Shown: positions 10,573 through 17,900 of the stretch, in pieces
Layout of the letters: every line of letters begins with the position of its first letter
How positions within the stretch are numbered: position 1 is the stretch's first letter
Origin: Myxococcus xanthus
GTDB taxonomy: Bacteria; Myxococcota; Myxococcia; Myxococcales; Myxococcaceae
Direction of reading: 5' to 3'
Length of the DNA: 64,000 nt
Assembly: GCF_006402735.1 (NCBI RefSeq)
Contig: NZ_CP017174.1
Coordinates: 6,490,001 to 6,554,000 of the forward strand
Position numbers and translations under genes: made by a program
The notes under the pieces: model-generated
Told to the model about the DNA's origin: nothing
Databases searched by the model: none
The model's input: only the letters and a program-made list of their open reading frames with translations

Positions 10573-10594
10573 GGGTGAGGATTGCGCCTCACCC
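10573..10594 (+). terminator. Hairpin downstream of crdA
   Basis: GGGTGAGG (10573-10580) pairs with CCTCACCC (10587-10594) over a 6-nt loop, 54 bp after the crdA stop. There is no clear T-run behind it, so it may be a weak terminator or an RNA-stabilising hairpin. Confidence 0.45.
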
Positions 10595-10622
10595 AGGACT
10601 GGCCATGGGTCAGGGAGGGTGT

Positions 10623-10740
10623 ATGTCCTGGAAGACGACGTGGCAGCTGGGCTGTCCTGGGTCTGGGAACCATGGGCTGCGAGCCTGCGCTCGGCAACAC
10701 CAACACCGGCACGCCCCTGGCGTACATTGAAGTGAAGTAA
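10623..10740 (+). pseudogene. Frameshifted gene for a very small lipoprotein
   Basis: An ATG at 10623 with ribosome site GGGAGG six bases upstream starts MSWKTTWQL. In the +1 frame the sequence continues AVLGLGTMGCEPALG and ends IEVK at the stop 10738-10740. Dropping one G from the GGG run at about 10649-10651 joins the two into a textbook lipoprotein signal with Cys19, followed by about 19 residues. As written the frame is broken. It could be a real mutation, a sequencing error or coincidence. The function is unknown. Confidence 0.4.
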
Positions 10741-10777
10741 CGCCCCACAGTCGAAGCAGCGCCCCTTCGGACGCAAA

Positions 10778-10819
10778 GAAGGCCCGAGCCTCGGCGTCTC
10801 CGCCGCGCGCCGGGCCTTC
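10778..10819 (-). terminator. Terminator of the pesticin-like muramidase gene
   Basis: On the minus strand GAAGGCCCG and CGGGCCTTC form a 9-bp GC-rich stem, followed directly by a short T-rich stretch (TTCTTTGCG). It lies 16 bp after the stop of the minus-strand gene at 10835. Confidence 0.7.
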
Positions 10820-10834
10820 TCCAACGCAGCGGGC

Positions 10835-11677
10835 TCAGCTCAGGGTCGCGATGCCCTCGCCCAGCAGATCCGCCTCGCGGCCACGGCGCGACGGATAGCG
10901 GTCACCGAAGTCCTCCAGGTTGGCCTTCGCGTCGTCCCACCGCTGCTCCGTCACCTGCGCGAAGAAGTTGGGCGTGGCCGTCTTCAGCGAGCCGTACTGG
11001 AAGCCCACGGAGGCAATCACCGTCTGCATCTCCCGCGGCAGCTCCGCGAACTTCGGCCGGCTTCCACCGTCCGCGGCGTTCAGGCGCTCAACCTCGGTGT
11101 TGTACTCATTGACCACGTTGTCCAGCGCCTCGCCCTTCACGGCCCGGTCCAGCTCCTTGACCTCTTCCGCCGTCAGGTTCAGCGGGTTCTCAGCAAGGAA
11201 GTCCGCGGCGTCCTGGCCCTGCTTGCCCAGGTAGGGCTCCAGCTTCGTCTTCAGCGCGTCCGACAGCCCGAGCCGGTCCAGGTCGTTCATGTCCCGGGCG
11301 CCCAGGTCCACGCCCGTGCCCACCGTGACACCGCTCTTGCTCCCCGTGGCGTCCGGGACATAGCCATCCTGTACCGCCCGGCCCTCCTGCTCGGCGATGA
11401 AGTCCCAGTCGACGTCTGGCTCCGTCGCGGCGGCAACTCCGCCCTCCGCCTGCACGCCCTGGGCCTCGGCCGCCGGTTGCAGCTGCTTCGCCGCGTGGGC
11501 CGGGCGCGAATCCCAGCCGTCCTTCACCGAATAGCCCTTGGCCTGGTTCTTCTCGGGCTGCCGCGCGTCCTCACGCCGGTTCGTCTCATTCCGGAGGCCG
11601 CGGGCGGAGTCCCCTCCCGACACCCGCGATTCCCGCTGCGAGCTTCTCGACGACGAAGAGCGATCGATTCCAGTCAT
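10835..11677 (-). CDS. Pesticin/T4-lysozyme-like muramidase-domain protein
   Basis: Protein of 280 residues. The first ~95 are polar, low-complexity and rich in Ser, Arg, Glu and Gln, with no signal peptide. Residues ~97-280 resemble the C-terminal muramidase domain of pesticin and related phage-type lysozymes: a Glu in EQEGRAVQDGYVPD, then SGVTVGTGVDLGARD with Thr and Asp at catalytic-like places, SVGFQYGSL, and a final DFGDRYPSRRGREADLL. It would cleave the glycan of peptidoglycan. The missing export signal suggests delivery by another system, a predatory effector role or release on lysis. Single gene with its own terminator. Confidence 0.65.
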   Translation of the reverse strand: MTGIDRSSSSRSSQRESRVSGGDSARGLRNETNRREDARQPEKNQAKGYSVKDGWDSRPAHAAKQLQPAAEAQGVQAEGGVAAATEPDVDWDFIAEQEGRAVQDGYVPDATGSKSGVTVGTGVDLGARDMNDLDRLGLSDALKTKLEPYLGKQGQDAADFLAENPLNLTAEEVKELDRAVKGEALDNVVNEYNTEVERLNAADGGSRPKFAELPREMQTVIASVGFQYGSLKTATPNFFAQVTEQRWDDAKANLEDFGDRYPSRRGREADLLGEGIATLS

Positions 11678-11776
11678 GGCAAGTCCTCACTGAGTCCGGG
11701 AAAATTCGACTAACAGTGTGAAGCCTGCCACCCACATCACCCTCCATCAAGCCGCAGTGCGTGATTTAGCCAGAAT

Positions 11777-12085
11777 TCAATCCACACCTGACATTCGCAA
11801 CAAAGCTGTAACACCCGCCGCGCCCACCACCACCACGACGAAGGGCAACTTCCGCCACGCCAGCACGGCGCCAGCGAGCACCCCCGCCGGACGTGCCCAA
11901 CCCGAGAAGCCCCCATTCGACGTCAGCGTGGCCGTGGCCACCAGCGCGGTGAGCAACGCAATGGCGGAGAGGGACAGCAGGCCCTGGACCCGCGCGGACA
12001 CCTGCAGGCGCTGGCTCAGCAGCGGGCCCGCGAGCCGGAAGGCATAGGTGCCCGCCGCCAGAATCAGGATGGGGAGCAGCGTCAT
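11777..12085 (-). CDS. azlD: AzlD-family branched-chain amino acid exporter, small subunit
   Basis: Protein of 102 residues with about four hydrophobic helices and the AzlD opening pattern (ILAAGTYAFRLAGPLL). AzlD pairs with AzlC to export branched-chain amino acids or their analogues. Its start overlaps the azlC stop by 4 bp (12082-12085), so the subunits are translationally coupled. The ~100 bp between its stop and the muramidase gene upstream region (11678-11776) shows no further gene. Confidence 0.85.
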   Translation of the reverse strand: MTLLPILILAAGTYAFRLAGPLLSQRLQVSARVQGLLSLSAIALLTALVATATLTSNGGFSGWARPAGVLAGAVLAWRKLPFVVVVVGAAGVTALLRMSGVD

Positions 12086-12825
12086 CGCAGCACCAGCCCG
12101 AGCGCCAGCAGCGAGAGCAGCACGGGCACCCCCGTGGGGAGGAACGGCGTGGTGGCGAGCGCGATGAGCGCCGCGCCCCCCGCCACCCAGCGCGCCCGGG
12201 CAGCCGCCGCGCGGGCTTCGTGGGCGCGTGCTGTCTCAGCCCCATCCTCCGCGGCACCGGGCTCGACGTGCGGAGGTTTGGATGGAGCCGTCAGAGCCGG
12301 CAGCAGCAGCGCCAGCAATCCGGCGGGAAACGCGGCATCGAGTCCCATCGCCTCCGGGTTGCCCAGCGCCGCTCCCGCCAGGGCGCCGATGATGACGCCC
12401 ACGTTCCAGGCGATGAACAGCGCCCCACCGCACAGCCAGTACGCCGCCTTCCGGCGCTCCGGCGTGGGCTGCGCGAGGGCGAACGCTACGGACTCGTCCA
12501 CCATCAGGTGCGTGCCCATCAGCCGCACGGGCCAGCGCTTTCCCAGCACGTCCGAAATCGCCAGGCCGAACGGCAGGTGCCTCGCGTTGAGCAGCAGCCC
12601 CGCGATGACCGCGGCCACGGGGCTGCCACCGCCCGCCACCACCCCCACGGCCATGAACTGCGAGCCGCCCGCGAAAACGAGCAGGGACATGGCCGACGCG
12701 ACCCACACCGACAATCCCGACGCCACCGCGATGGCGCCGAACGAAGCCCCGATGACGCCAGAGGCGGCGGCAATCGCCGCGACATCCCGAACCAGACTTC
12801 GATCCACATGCCCCATGGCGCGCAT
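12082..12825 (-). CDS. azlC: AzlC-family branched-chain amino acid exporter, large subunit
   Basis: Protein of 247 residues with several membrane helices and the AzlC signatures SLLVFAGGSQFMAVGV, LLLNARHLPFGLAIS and HLMVDESVAFAL. A charged Ala/Glu-rich loop (about 185-215) precedes the last helices. It forms the transporter with AzlD, encoded directly downstream. An internal ATG three codons in (12816) is an alternative start. The 251 bp between this start and the Hsp70 gene on the other strand (12826-13076) must carry both divergent promoters; I see no other gene there. Confidence 0.87.
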   Translation of the reverse strand: MRAMGHVDRSLVRDVAAIAAASGVIGASFGAIAVASGLSVWVASAMSLLVFAGGSQFMAVGVVAGGGSPVAAVIAGLLLNARHLPFGLAISDVLGKRWPVRLMGTHLMVDESVAFALAQPTPERRKAAYWLCGGALFIAWNVGVIIGALAGAALGNPEAMGLDAAFPAGLLALLLPALTAPSKPPHVEPGAAEDGAETARAHEARAAAARARWVAGGAALIALATTPFLPTGVPVLLSLLALGLVLR

Positions 12826-13076
12826 CCATGGAACGGCGACACCGTCCGGTCAACGACGAACATCGGCACGGACCTCGCGGCTCCGGCATTCGAGCCGGCG
12901 AGCCCCCGCGTGCGCGCCGCGCCCACCCAGCGGCACATTTCTACTGCCCGTCGCCGCCCACCGCCGCCGCGGAGTGAAGCGATGAGCAACCGGGATTCAA
13001 GTGACCCACCCACGCTGTACTCGGGGGCGCTTTCAGGGGCTGAACGTGCCCACGGGACGTGGGAGAGTCAGCGGTG

Positions 13077-14591
13077 ATGAGTACGGGCTCCATCCTCGGC
13101 ATCGACTTCGGGACCACCAACACCGCCGCGGCCTTCTTCGACAAGGCCGGCAAGCTTCGCGTCGTTCCGGTGACGGACAAGAGCGTCACGCTGCCTTCCG
13201 TCGTCTGGTTCCACGCGGCGGACAAGGCCATCGTCGGCCACGCGGCGCGCCGGCAGATCATCGACGACCCTCGCCACACCGTCTTCGGCGCCAAGCGCTT
13301 CCTGGGCCGCCGCTTCCAGTCCGAGTACGTCACCCAGCACAAGGACAAGTACGCCTTCGGGCTCGTGGAGGCCGAGGACGGCTACACGGCCGTGACGATG
13401 TACGGGAAGCAGACGTCGCTGACCGACGTGGCGCACCTCATCATCAAGCAGATTCTCACGTTGGCGAACCACGCCGCCGGCACGCCCTTCCGCGAGTGCG
13501 TGCTCACCGTGCCCGCGCACGCCAGCAGCCGCCAGCGCGCGGCGGTCCGCCACGCCGCGGAGCAGGCCGGGCTCCAGGTCCGCGCCATCGTCAACGAGCC
13601 CACCGCCGCCGCGCTCTACTACGCCAACCTGCGCAACCCCGAACAGACGGTGATGGTGTTCGACCTGGGCGGCGGCACCTTCGACGCCACCCTGCTCGCG
13701 GTACAGAACAAGGTGGTGAAGGTGCTGGCCACCGGCGGTGACGCCTTCCTGGGCGGCGCCAACTTCGATGAGCGCATCGTGGAGATGCTGGTGGACGACT
13801 TCCAGCAGAAGCACGGCATCGACCTGCGCGGGAACAAGGTGGTGATGCAGCGGCTCGTCTTCGCCGCCGAGTCCGCGAAGATGTCGCTGAGCCAGCGCGA
13901 TGCCACGGTGCTCCGCGTGCCGTGCATCGCGCAGAAGGACGGCGGCTTCATCGACTTCGACTACACGCTCACCCGCAAGCGCCTGGAGGAGATGGTCTTC
14001 CAGCTCATCGAGCGAACCGCGTCCGCCTGCGACGACGTGCTGGAGCGCGCGAAGCTGAAGCCCGACCAGGTTGACGAACTGGTCCTCGTCGGCGGCCAGA
14101 CGCGCATGCCCGCCATCCGCCAACGCTTCTCCCACTTCAAGCGCCTGTCCTCCGACAAGGAGGTCAACCCGGAGCTCGGCGTCGCGGTGGGCGCGGCCAT
14201 CCTCGGCCGGAACCTGGCGCGCGGCATCACCGGCCTGGCGGACGTGGTGCCCATGCCCATCAGCATCATGGTCCCTGGCGGCGCGCAGCACGAGGTCATC
14301 CCCGCAAACACCCCCGTGCCCGCGACGAAGTCCGTGACGCTGGAGCTGCCGATGATTCCCGGCCCGCTCTCCATCGCCCTGTTCGAGGCGCTGGACACCA
14401 CCACCGTGGACCGCGAGCTGCTGGGCACCGTCCGCGTCGAGCTGGACTGGCGCACCACCCACAAGGGCCCCACCACGCTGGAGCTCCGCATGGGCCAGGA
14501 CTTCATCCTCAGCGCCGCACTCGTCTCGCCTCAGGGCGCCCGGCATCCTCTGGTCATCAGCGACATGCGCGCGCCCAAGCGCTCCGCTTGA
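13077..14591 (+). CDS. Hsp70-family (DnaK-like) ATPase lacking the full C-terminal lid
   Basis: Protein of 504 residues from the ATG at 13077 (an in-frame GTG at 13059 would add six). It has the Hsp70 actin-fold signatures: phosphate 1 loop GIDFGTTN, VNEPTAAALYY, phosphate 2 DLGGGTFDATLL, and LVGGQTRMPAIRQ. The C-terminal ~120 residues match a short substrate-binding beta-domain, and the helical lid of DnaK (~640 residues) is missing. It is likely a specialised chaperone or regulatory Hsp70 homologue rather than the housekeeping DnaK. No DnaJ or GrpE gene is adjacent. Confidence 0.85.
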   Translation: MSTGSILGIDFGTTNTAAAFFDKAGKLRVVPVTDKSVTLPSVVWFHAADKAIVGHAARRQIIDDPRHTVFGAKRFLGRRFQSEYVTQHKDKYAFGLVEAEDGYTAVTMYGKQTSLTDVAHLIIKQILTLANHAAGTPFRECVLTVPAHASSRQRAAVRHAAEQAGLQVRAIVNEPTAAALYYANLRNPEQTVMVFDLGGGTFDATLLAVQNKVVKVLATGGDAFLGGANFDERIVEMLVDDFQQKHGIDLRGNKVVMQRLVFAAESAKMSLSQRDATVLRVPCIAQKDGGFIDFDYTLTRKRLEEMVFQLIERTASACDDVLERAKLKPDQVDELVLVGGQTRMPAIRQRFSHFKRLSSDKEVNPELGVAVGAAILGRNLARGITGLADVVPMPISIMVPGGAQHEVIPANTPVPATKSVTLELPMIPGPLSIALFEALDTTTVDRELLGTVRVELDWRTTHKGPTTLELRMGQDFILSAALVSPQGARHPLVISDMRAPKRSA

Positions 14592-14694
14592 GTCGAGGCA
14601 TTCGCCAGGAGTTCCCTTGGGTTCCCCGACCGCCGGGGGCTCGACTCCTGGCAGCACCGGTCTGCGCCTCAAACCTGTCTACCCTGAACGAGGC

Positions 14695-15322
14695 ATGGCC
14701 ATGGACGATCGGCTCCGGCGCATCCAATTCGTGACGCGGTACTACGACTGACTCCAGGGACTGCGGTTCCTTCCCTTTGGCGTCTTGATGTCTGGCTTCG
14801 CCCTGTGGCTGGCCTTGCTGCCTCCCTATGGAGGCACACCCGCAGCAGTGGGCGCCATCGCGCTGGGGGTGGGAACGGTGGCCACGCTGGTGCTCTATCC
14901 CCTGGTGGGCGGCTACTACCAACCAACGCCGGTTCGGTGAGGTGCGGCCGAGCCCGGCCATGAAACGGACCCGGCTTCGGCTGGTGTTGCTCTTCGCACT
15001 GGCGGGGCTGGCGTTGGGCTTCGAGCTGGGGGCGCTGGGAGTCCGCGGCGCGAGTCCCGGGGTGCCCATGAGTGGGGCACTCGCGCTCAGTGCGGGAACA
15101 CTGGTGGCGTACTGGGCGGCCATTGGCCGCTTCGTTCCACATTACCCGCCCATCGCGGGTGCCGTGTTCCTCGTCGCGGCCACGGTGCGGTGTGACATGG
15201 TGACCTTCCATGCCGCATGGGGTGTGGCGCTCATCGTGCTGACGCTCATGGACCACCGCCTGCTTGTCCGGACGTTGGGCCCAGCGCCCACCGATGCGGC
15301 GGAGCTGGAGGCCACGGGATGA
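14695..15322 (+). pseudogene. Degraded gene for a polytopic membrane protein (nonsense codon plus 4-bp duplication)
   Basis: The ATG at 14695 opens MAMDDRLRRIQFVTRYYD and meets TGA at 14749-14751, where Trp would fit (YYD-W-LQGLRFLPFG). The frame goes on through two hydrophobic helices to a stop at 14938. At 14919-14926 CCAA is tandemly duplicated. Removing one copy joins the frame to RRFGEVRPSP and to the open frame that ends at 15322, giving one 207-residue protein with about five helices. The downstream part alone could still be translated from the ATG at 14960 (120 residues). It overlaps the next gene by 4 bp, as expected for an intact two-gene operon. Confidence 0.7.
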
Positions 15323-15654
15323 ACGCCCCCTTCGAACAGTTGGCCACGTTGGATCGGCTCATCCACGAGCCCGCCCGGCTGTCGCTCCTCACGGCCCTGG
15401 CCGCCTGTGACAGCGCGGACTTCCTCTACCTTCAAGGCCTCACGGGCCTCTCCAAGGGCAACCTGTCCAGCCACCTGTCCAAGCTGGAGGAGGCCGGCCT
15501 CGTCACCGTGGAGAAACAGTTCAAGGGCAAGACGCCGCACACCCTGCTGCGCATCACTGACACGGGGCGTGAGGCCATCGAGCGCCATTGGGAGCAGCTC
15601 GAAAAGCTGCGCAACCGCGCCCAGCGCTGGGTCCCCGAAGAGGGCAGCGGGTAG
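15319..15654 (+). CDS. Winged-helix transcriptional regulator (ArsR/MarR-like, HTH_34 type)
   Basis: Protein of 111 residues with a compact winged-helix fold: an N-terminal helix (LIHEPARLSLLTALAAC), a recognition region (LTGLSKGNLSSHLSKLEEAGLV) and a wing (EKQFKGKTPHTLLRITDTGREAI). Such small regulators commonly control an adjacent membrane protein. Here the start overlaps the broken membrane-protein gene by 4 bp. The regulator itself looks intact. The ATG is set by the overlap and by the fold; longer in-frame starts (for example 15217) would run inside the upstream gene. Confidence 0.8.
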   Translation: MNAPFEQLATLDRLIHEPARLSLLTALAACDSADFLYLQGLTGLSKGNLSSHLSKLEEAGLVTVEKQFKGKTPHTLLRITDTGREAIERHWEQLEKLRNRAQRWVPEEGSG

Positions 15655-15738
15655 GCCACCAGGGGCCCGCCCATCATCGCCACCGCGTGACGCACGCCGC
15701 CGTGCGAGGATGCGCGGGCAACCTGGGAGGTACACAGC

Positions 15739-16128
15739 ATGGTGGGTAAGTCCGCGGTGGGTTTGACGCTGATCCGCGTGGTGTTCGGTCTCTCGCTAGC
15801 GCTGGGGCACGGCCTGCCCAAGCTCACTGGCGACATGAGTAGATTCGCGGCGGGCGTGGCGCAGCTCGGCTTCCCGTTCCCGACCTTCTTCGCCTGGTGC
15901 GCCACGCTGGCGGAGCTCGTGGGCGGGCTGCTGGTGGCCGTGGGCCTCTTCACGCGCCCGGCGGCGGCGATGGCGGGCTTCACCATGGTGGTGGCGCTCT
16001 ATCGGCACCGCGCGGACCCCTTCGGCCGCATGGAAATGGCGCTGCTCTACCTCGCCGTCATGGCCGGAACCGCGCTCATCGGCGCGGGGCCGTGGAGCCT
16101 CGACGCGAAGGTCCGCCGTCGCGGCTGA
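15739..16128 (+). CDS. DoxX-family membrane protein
   Basis: Protein of 129 residues with four membrane helices and DoxX motifs (LIRVVFGLSLALGHGLPKL; FFAWCATLAELVGGLLVAVGLFTR). DoxX proteins are small inner-membrane proteins often tied to redox or thiol stress, but the precise function varies. It lies 84 bp after the winged-helix regulator on the same strand and converges with the SRAP gene 10 bp away. Confidence 0.85.
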   Translation: MVGKSAVGLTLIRVVFGLSLALGHGLPKLTGDMSRFAAGVAQLGFPFPTFFAWCATLAELVGGLLVAVGLFTRPAAAMAGFTMVVALYRHRADPFGRMEMALLYLAVMAGTALIGAGPWSLDAKVRRRG

Positions 16129-16138
16129 GGCGCGCGGC

Positions 16139-16813
16139 TCAGGCGGCCACGCGCTCCACGCATGCCGGGGTGTCGTTCGCGGGGGAGTTCACCACGCGCG
16201 ACACCTCGTAGGCGTCCAGTGACTCCTCGGCGAAGGGCACCAGCAGCGGGAGCAGCACCGAGGAATCCTGCGGCTCCGGACGCAGCCACACCTCCTGGGC
16301 CTCCGGTTCGAGGATGACGGGCATCCGGTCGTGGATGGGCGCCATCAGCGCGTTGGGCCCGGTGGTGATGATGGTGCAGGTGTTGAGCACCTCGCCCGTG
16401 TCAGGCGCGGTCCACTCCTCCCACAGCCCCGCGAGCGTCAGGAGCTGCCCGTCCTTGCGGTGGAAGTGGTACGGCGTTTTCGGCTTCGTGGACTGCTTCC
16501 ACTCGTACCAGCCATCCACCACGACGAGGCACCGGCGCCGCTTGAGCGCGGAGCGGAAGCTGGGCTTCTCCGCCACCGTTTCGCCTCGGGCGTTGATGAG
16601 CTTGTTGCCAATGGCGGGGTCCTTCGCCCACGACGGGACGAGCCCCCATCGGAAGGCATCCAGCATCCGCGCGCCATCATTAGTCACCACGGGCATCAAC
16701 TGCGTGGGACAGAGATTGAAGCGCGGCCGTTCCACGGCGGTACGGATGCCCGCGAGGCCCAGCCCGGTGACAATCTGCTCAGGAGAGGTTCGAACGGTGA
16801 CACGGCCACACAT
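16139..16813 (-). CDS. SOS response-associated peptidase (SRAP/YedK/HMCES family)
   Basis: Protein of 224 residues starting MCGRVT. Cys2, exposed by Met removal, forms the DNA-protein crosslink with abasic sites in single-stranded DNA. The start is fixed at 16813 because Cys must be residue 2; longer in-frame starts are spurious. Other family motifs are FRWGLVPSW, LINARGET, CLVVVDGWYEWK (catalytic Glu) and IHDRMPVIL. It shields abasic sites during replication. Divergent from the small gene at 16901. Confidence 0.93.
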   Translation of the reverse strand: MCGRVTVRTSPEQIVTGLGLAGIRTAVERPRFNLCPTQLMPVVTNDGARMLDAFRWGLVPSWAKDPAIGNKLINARGETVAEKPSFRSALKRRRCLVVVDGWYEWKQSTKPKTPYHFHRKDGQLLTLAGLWEEWTAPDTGEVLNTCTIITTGPNALMAPIHDRMPVILEPEAQEVWLRPEPQDSSVLLPLLVPFAEESLDAYEVSRVVNSPANDTPACVERVAA

Positions 16814-16900
16814 GGGCAGGAAGTATCGCCCTGGCTGGCCGAATGCCCAAGAAGACGCCTTGCCGGTGCAGCCAAACAGGCGGGTGGCCGCTGCGGTAGC

Positions 16901-17092
16901 ATGAGCGGCATGAGCGACGGCCCCAAGAAGAACCCAAAGGTGTTTGGCGTTCCGGTGAAGATCGACCCGTACACGTCGGTCCGGCCTGAGCACCCCACCG
17001 GCGAGTTCGGCATGCCGAGCGCGAAGAAGAAGGATGACAAGCCCTTCGACCCCTTCGCCGTCGTCATCGAGTCACCAAAAGGCGGCGGTTGA
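16901..17092 (+). CDS. Small hypothetical protein
   Basis: Protein of 63 residues (60 if the second ATG at 16910 is used), basic and polar, with a Lys-rich segment (SAKKKDDKPFDPF) and no signal peptide or membrane helix. The peptide PKVFGVPVKIDPYTSV looks like a short folded element. Codon use is GC3-rich like its neighbours, supporting a real gene. It lies 88 bp from the divergent SRAP start and 52 bp before a lipoprotein gene on the same strand. Function unknown. Confidence 0.55.
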   Translation: MSGMSDGPKKNPKVFGVPVKIDPYTSVRPEHPTGEFGMPSAKKKDDKPFDPFAVVIESPKGGG

Positions 17093-17144
17093 GCAGCGGA
17101 ATCCGGAGCCTGCCGCCTGTCCGCTGGACTACAACGGGCGGGCC

Positions 17145-17885
17145 ATGAACCGGACTTCTCTGCTTTCTCTCTGTGTTGCCGCCTCGCTCGTCGCCTGCAC
17201 CGAGCGAACCCCGAGCCCTGCCGCCGGAGTCGACTCCGGTGTCGCCGCCGCGCCTGTCGCCCCTGCCGCACCGGGCAAGGGACAGACGCCCTCCCCCGCT
17301 CCGAGCACGGAGTCCCAGGGCGCGGGCAGCCCTGATGCCGTGGTGCCAGACTCGGCAACGGCCGAAGCGGCCAACGCCGATTCGGGCGTCGGCGAGTACA
17401 CGGGAGCGCCGGCCGCGGAGAAGGGCACCTGCTCAGCGGCGAGCTTGTCTCCGCGCGTGGCACCAGCCTCTCCGGCGTTGCCAGCGCCCGTGGAGTCGAT
17501 GCGTCAGCGCATCATCGCCGCAGCGGTGGCCTGTGACTACACGGCGCTCAACACCCTGGCGGACGAGAACGGCAAGGCCGTTCGGTTCACCTTCGGCGAC
17601 GGCACCGACGCGGGAGAGTACTGGCGCGCCGCGGAGAAGCTAGGCAACCCGGAGTTGGCCCGCATCGTCAAGGTCCTGAAGCTGCCCTACGCGAAGCAGG
17701 ACAATCTCTACTTCTGGCCGGCCGTCCACGTCACCGGCGCGACGTCCGACAAGGATTGGGGCGCGCTCAAGGGCATCTACCCGGATGAGGAAATCGCAGG
17801 GATGAAGGACCAGGGCAGCTACCTCGGCCTGCGCGTGGGCATCACCCCCGAAGGCGACTGGCAGATTGCCGTCGCCGGGGACTGA
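17145..17885 (+). CDS. Putative lipoprotein, unknown function
   Basis: Protein of 246 residues with a lipoprotein signal ending LVAC (Cys18). A Pro/Ala/Ser-rich tether follows (about 19-100), then a globular C-terminal part (ALNTLADENGKAVRFTFGD, LPYAKQDNLYFWPAVHVTG, LRVGITPEGDWQIAVAGD). The ATG at 17145 is chosen because it directly precedes the signal peptide. The C-terminus resembles a small secreted alpha/beta domain seen in actinobacterial and myxobacterial lipoproteins, but I cannot name it. It converges with dgt, 15 bp apart. Confidence 0.75.
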   Translation: MNRTSLLSLCVAASLVACTERTPSPAAGVDSGVAAAPVAPAAPGKGQTPSPAPSTESQGAGSPDAVVPDSATAEAANADSGVGEYTGAPAAEKGTCSAASLSPRVAPASPALPAPVESMRQRIIAAAVACDYTALNTLADENGKAVRFTFGDGTDAGEYWRAAEKLGNPELARIVKVLKLPYAKQDNLYFWPAVHVTGATSDKDWGALKGIYPDEEIAGMKDQGSYLGLRVGITPEGDWQIAVAGD

Positions 17886-17900
17886 GGCACGCCACGCGAA

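Noticed and set aside
10519..10824. Minus-strand open frame of 101 codons downstream of crdA
   Set aside because: It overlaps two hairpins and the frameshifted lipoprotein gene, starts at a terminator and has no ribosome site.
13068..14672. Minus-strand open frame of 534 codons over the Hsp70-like gene
   Set aside because: A shadow of the Hsp70 frame. The translated product has no recognisable fold.
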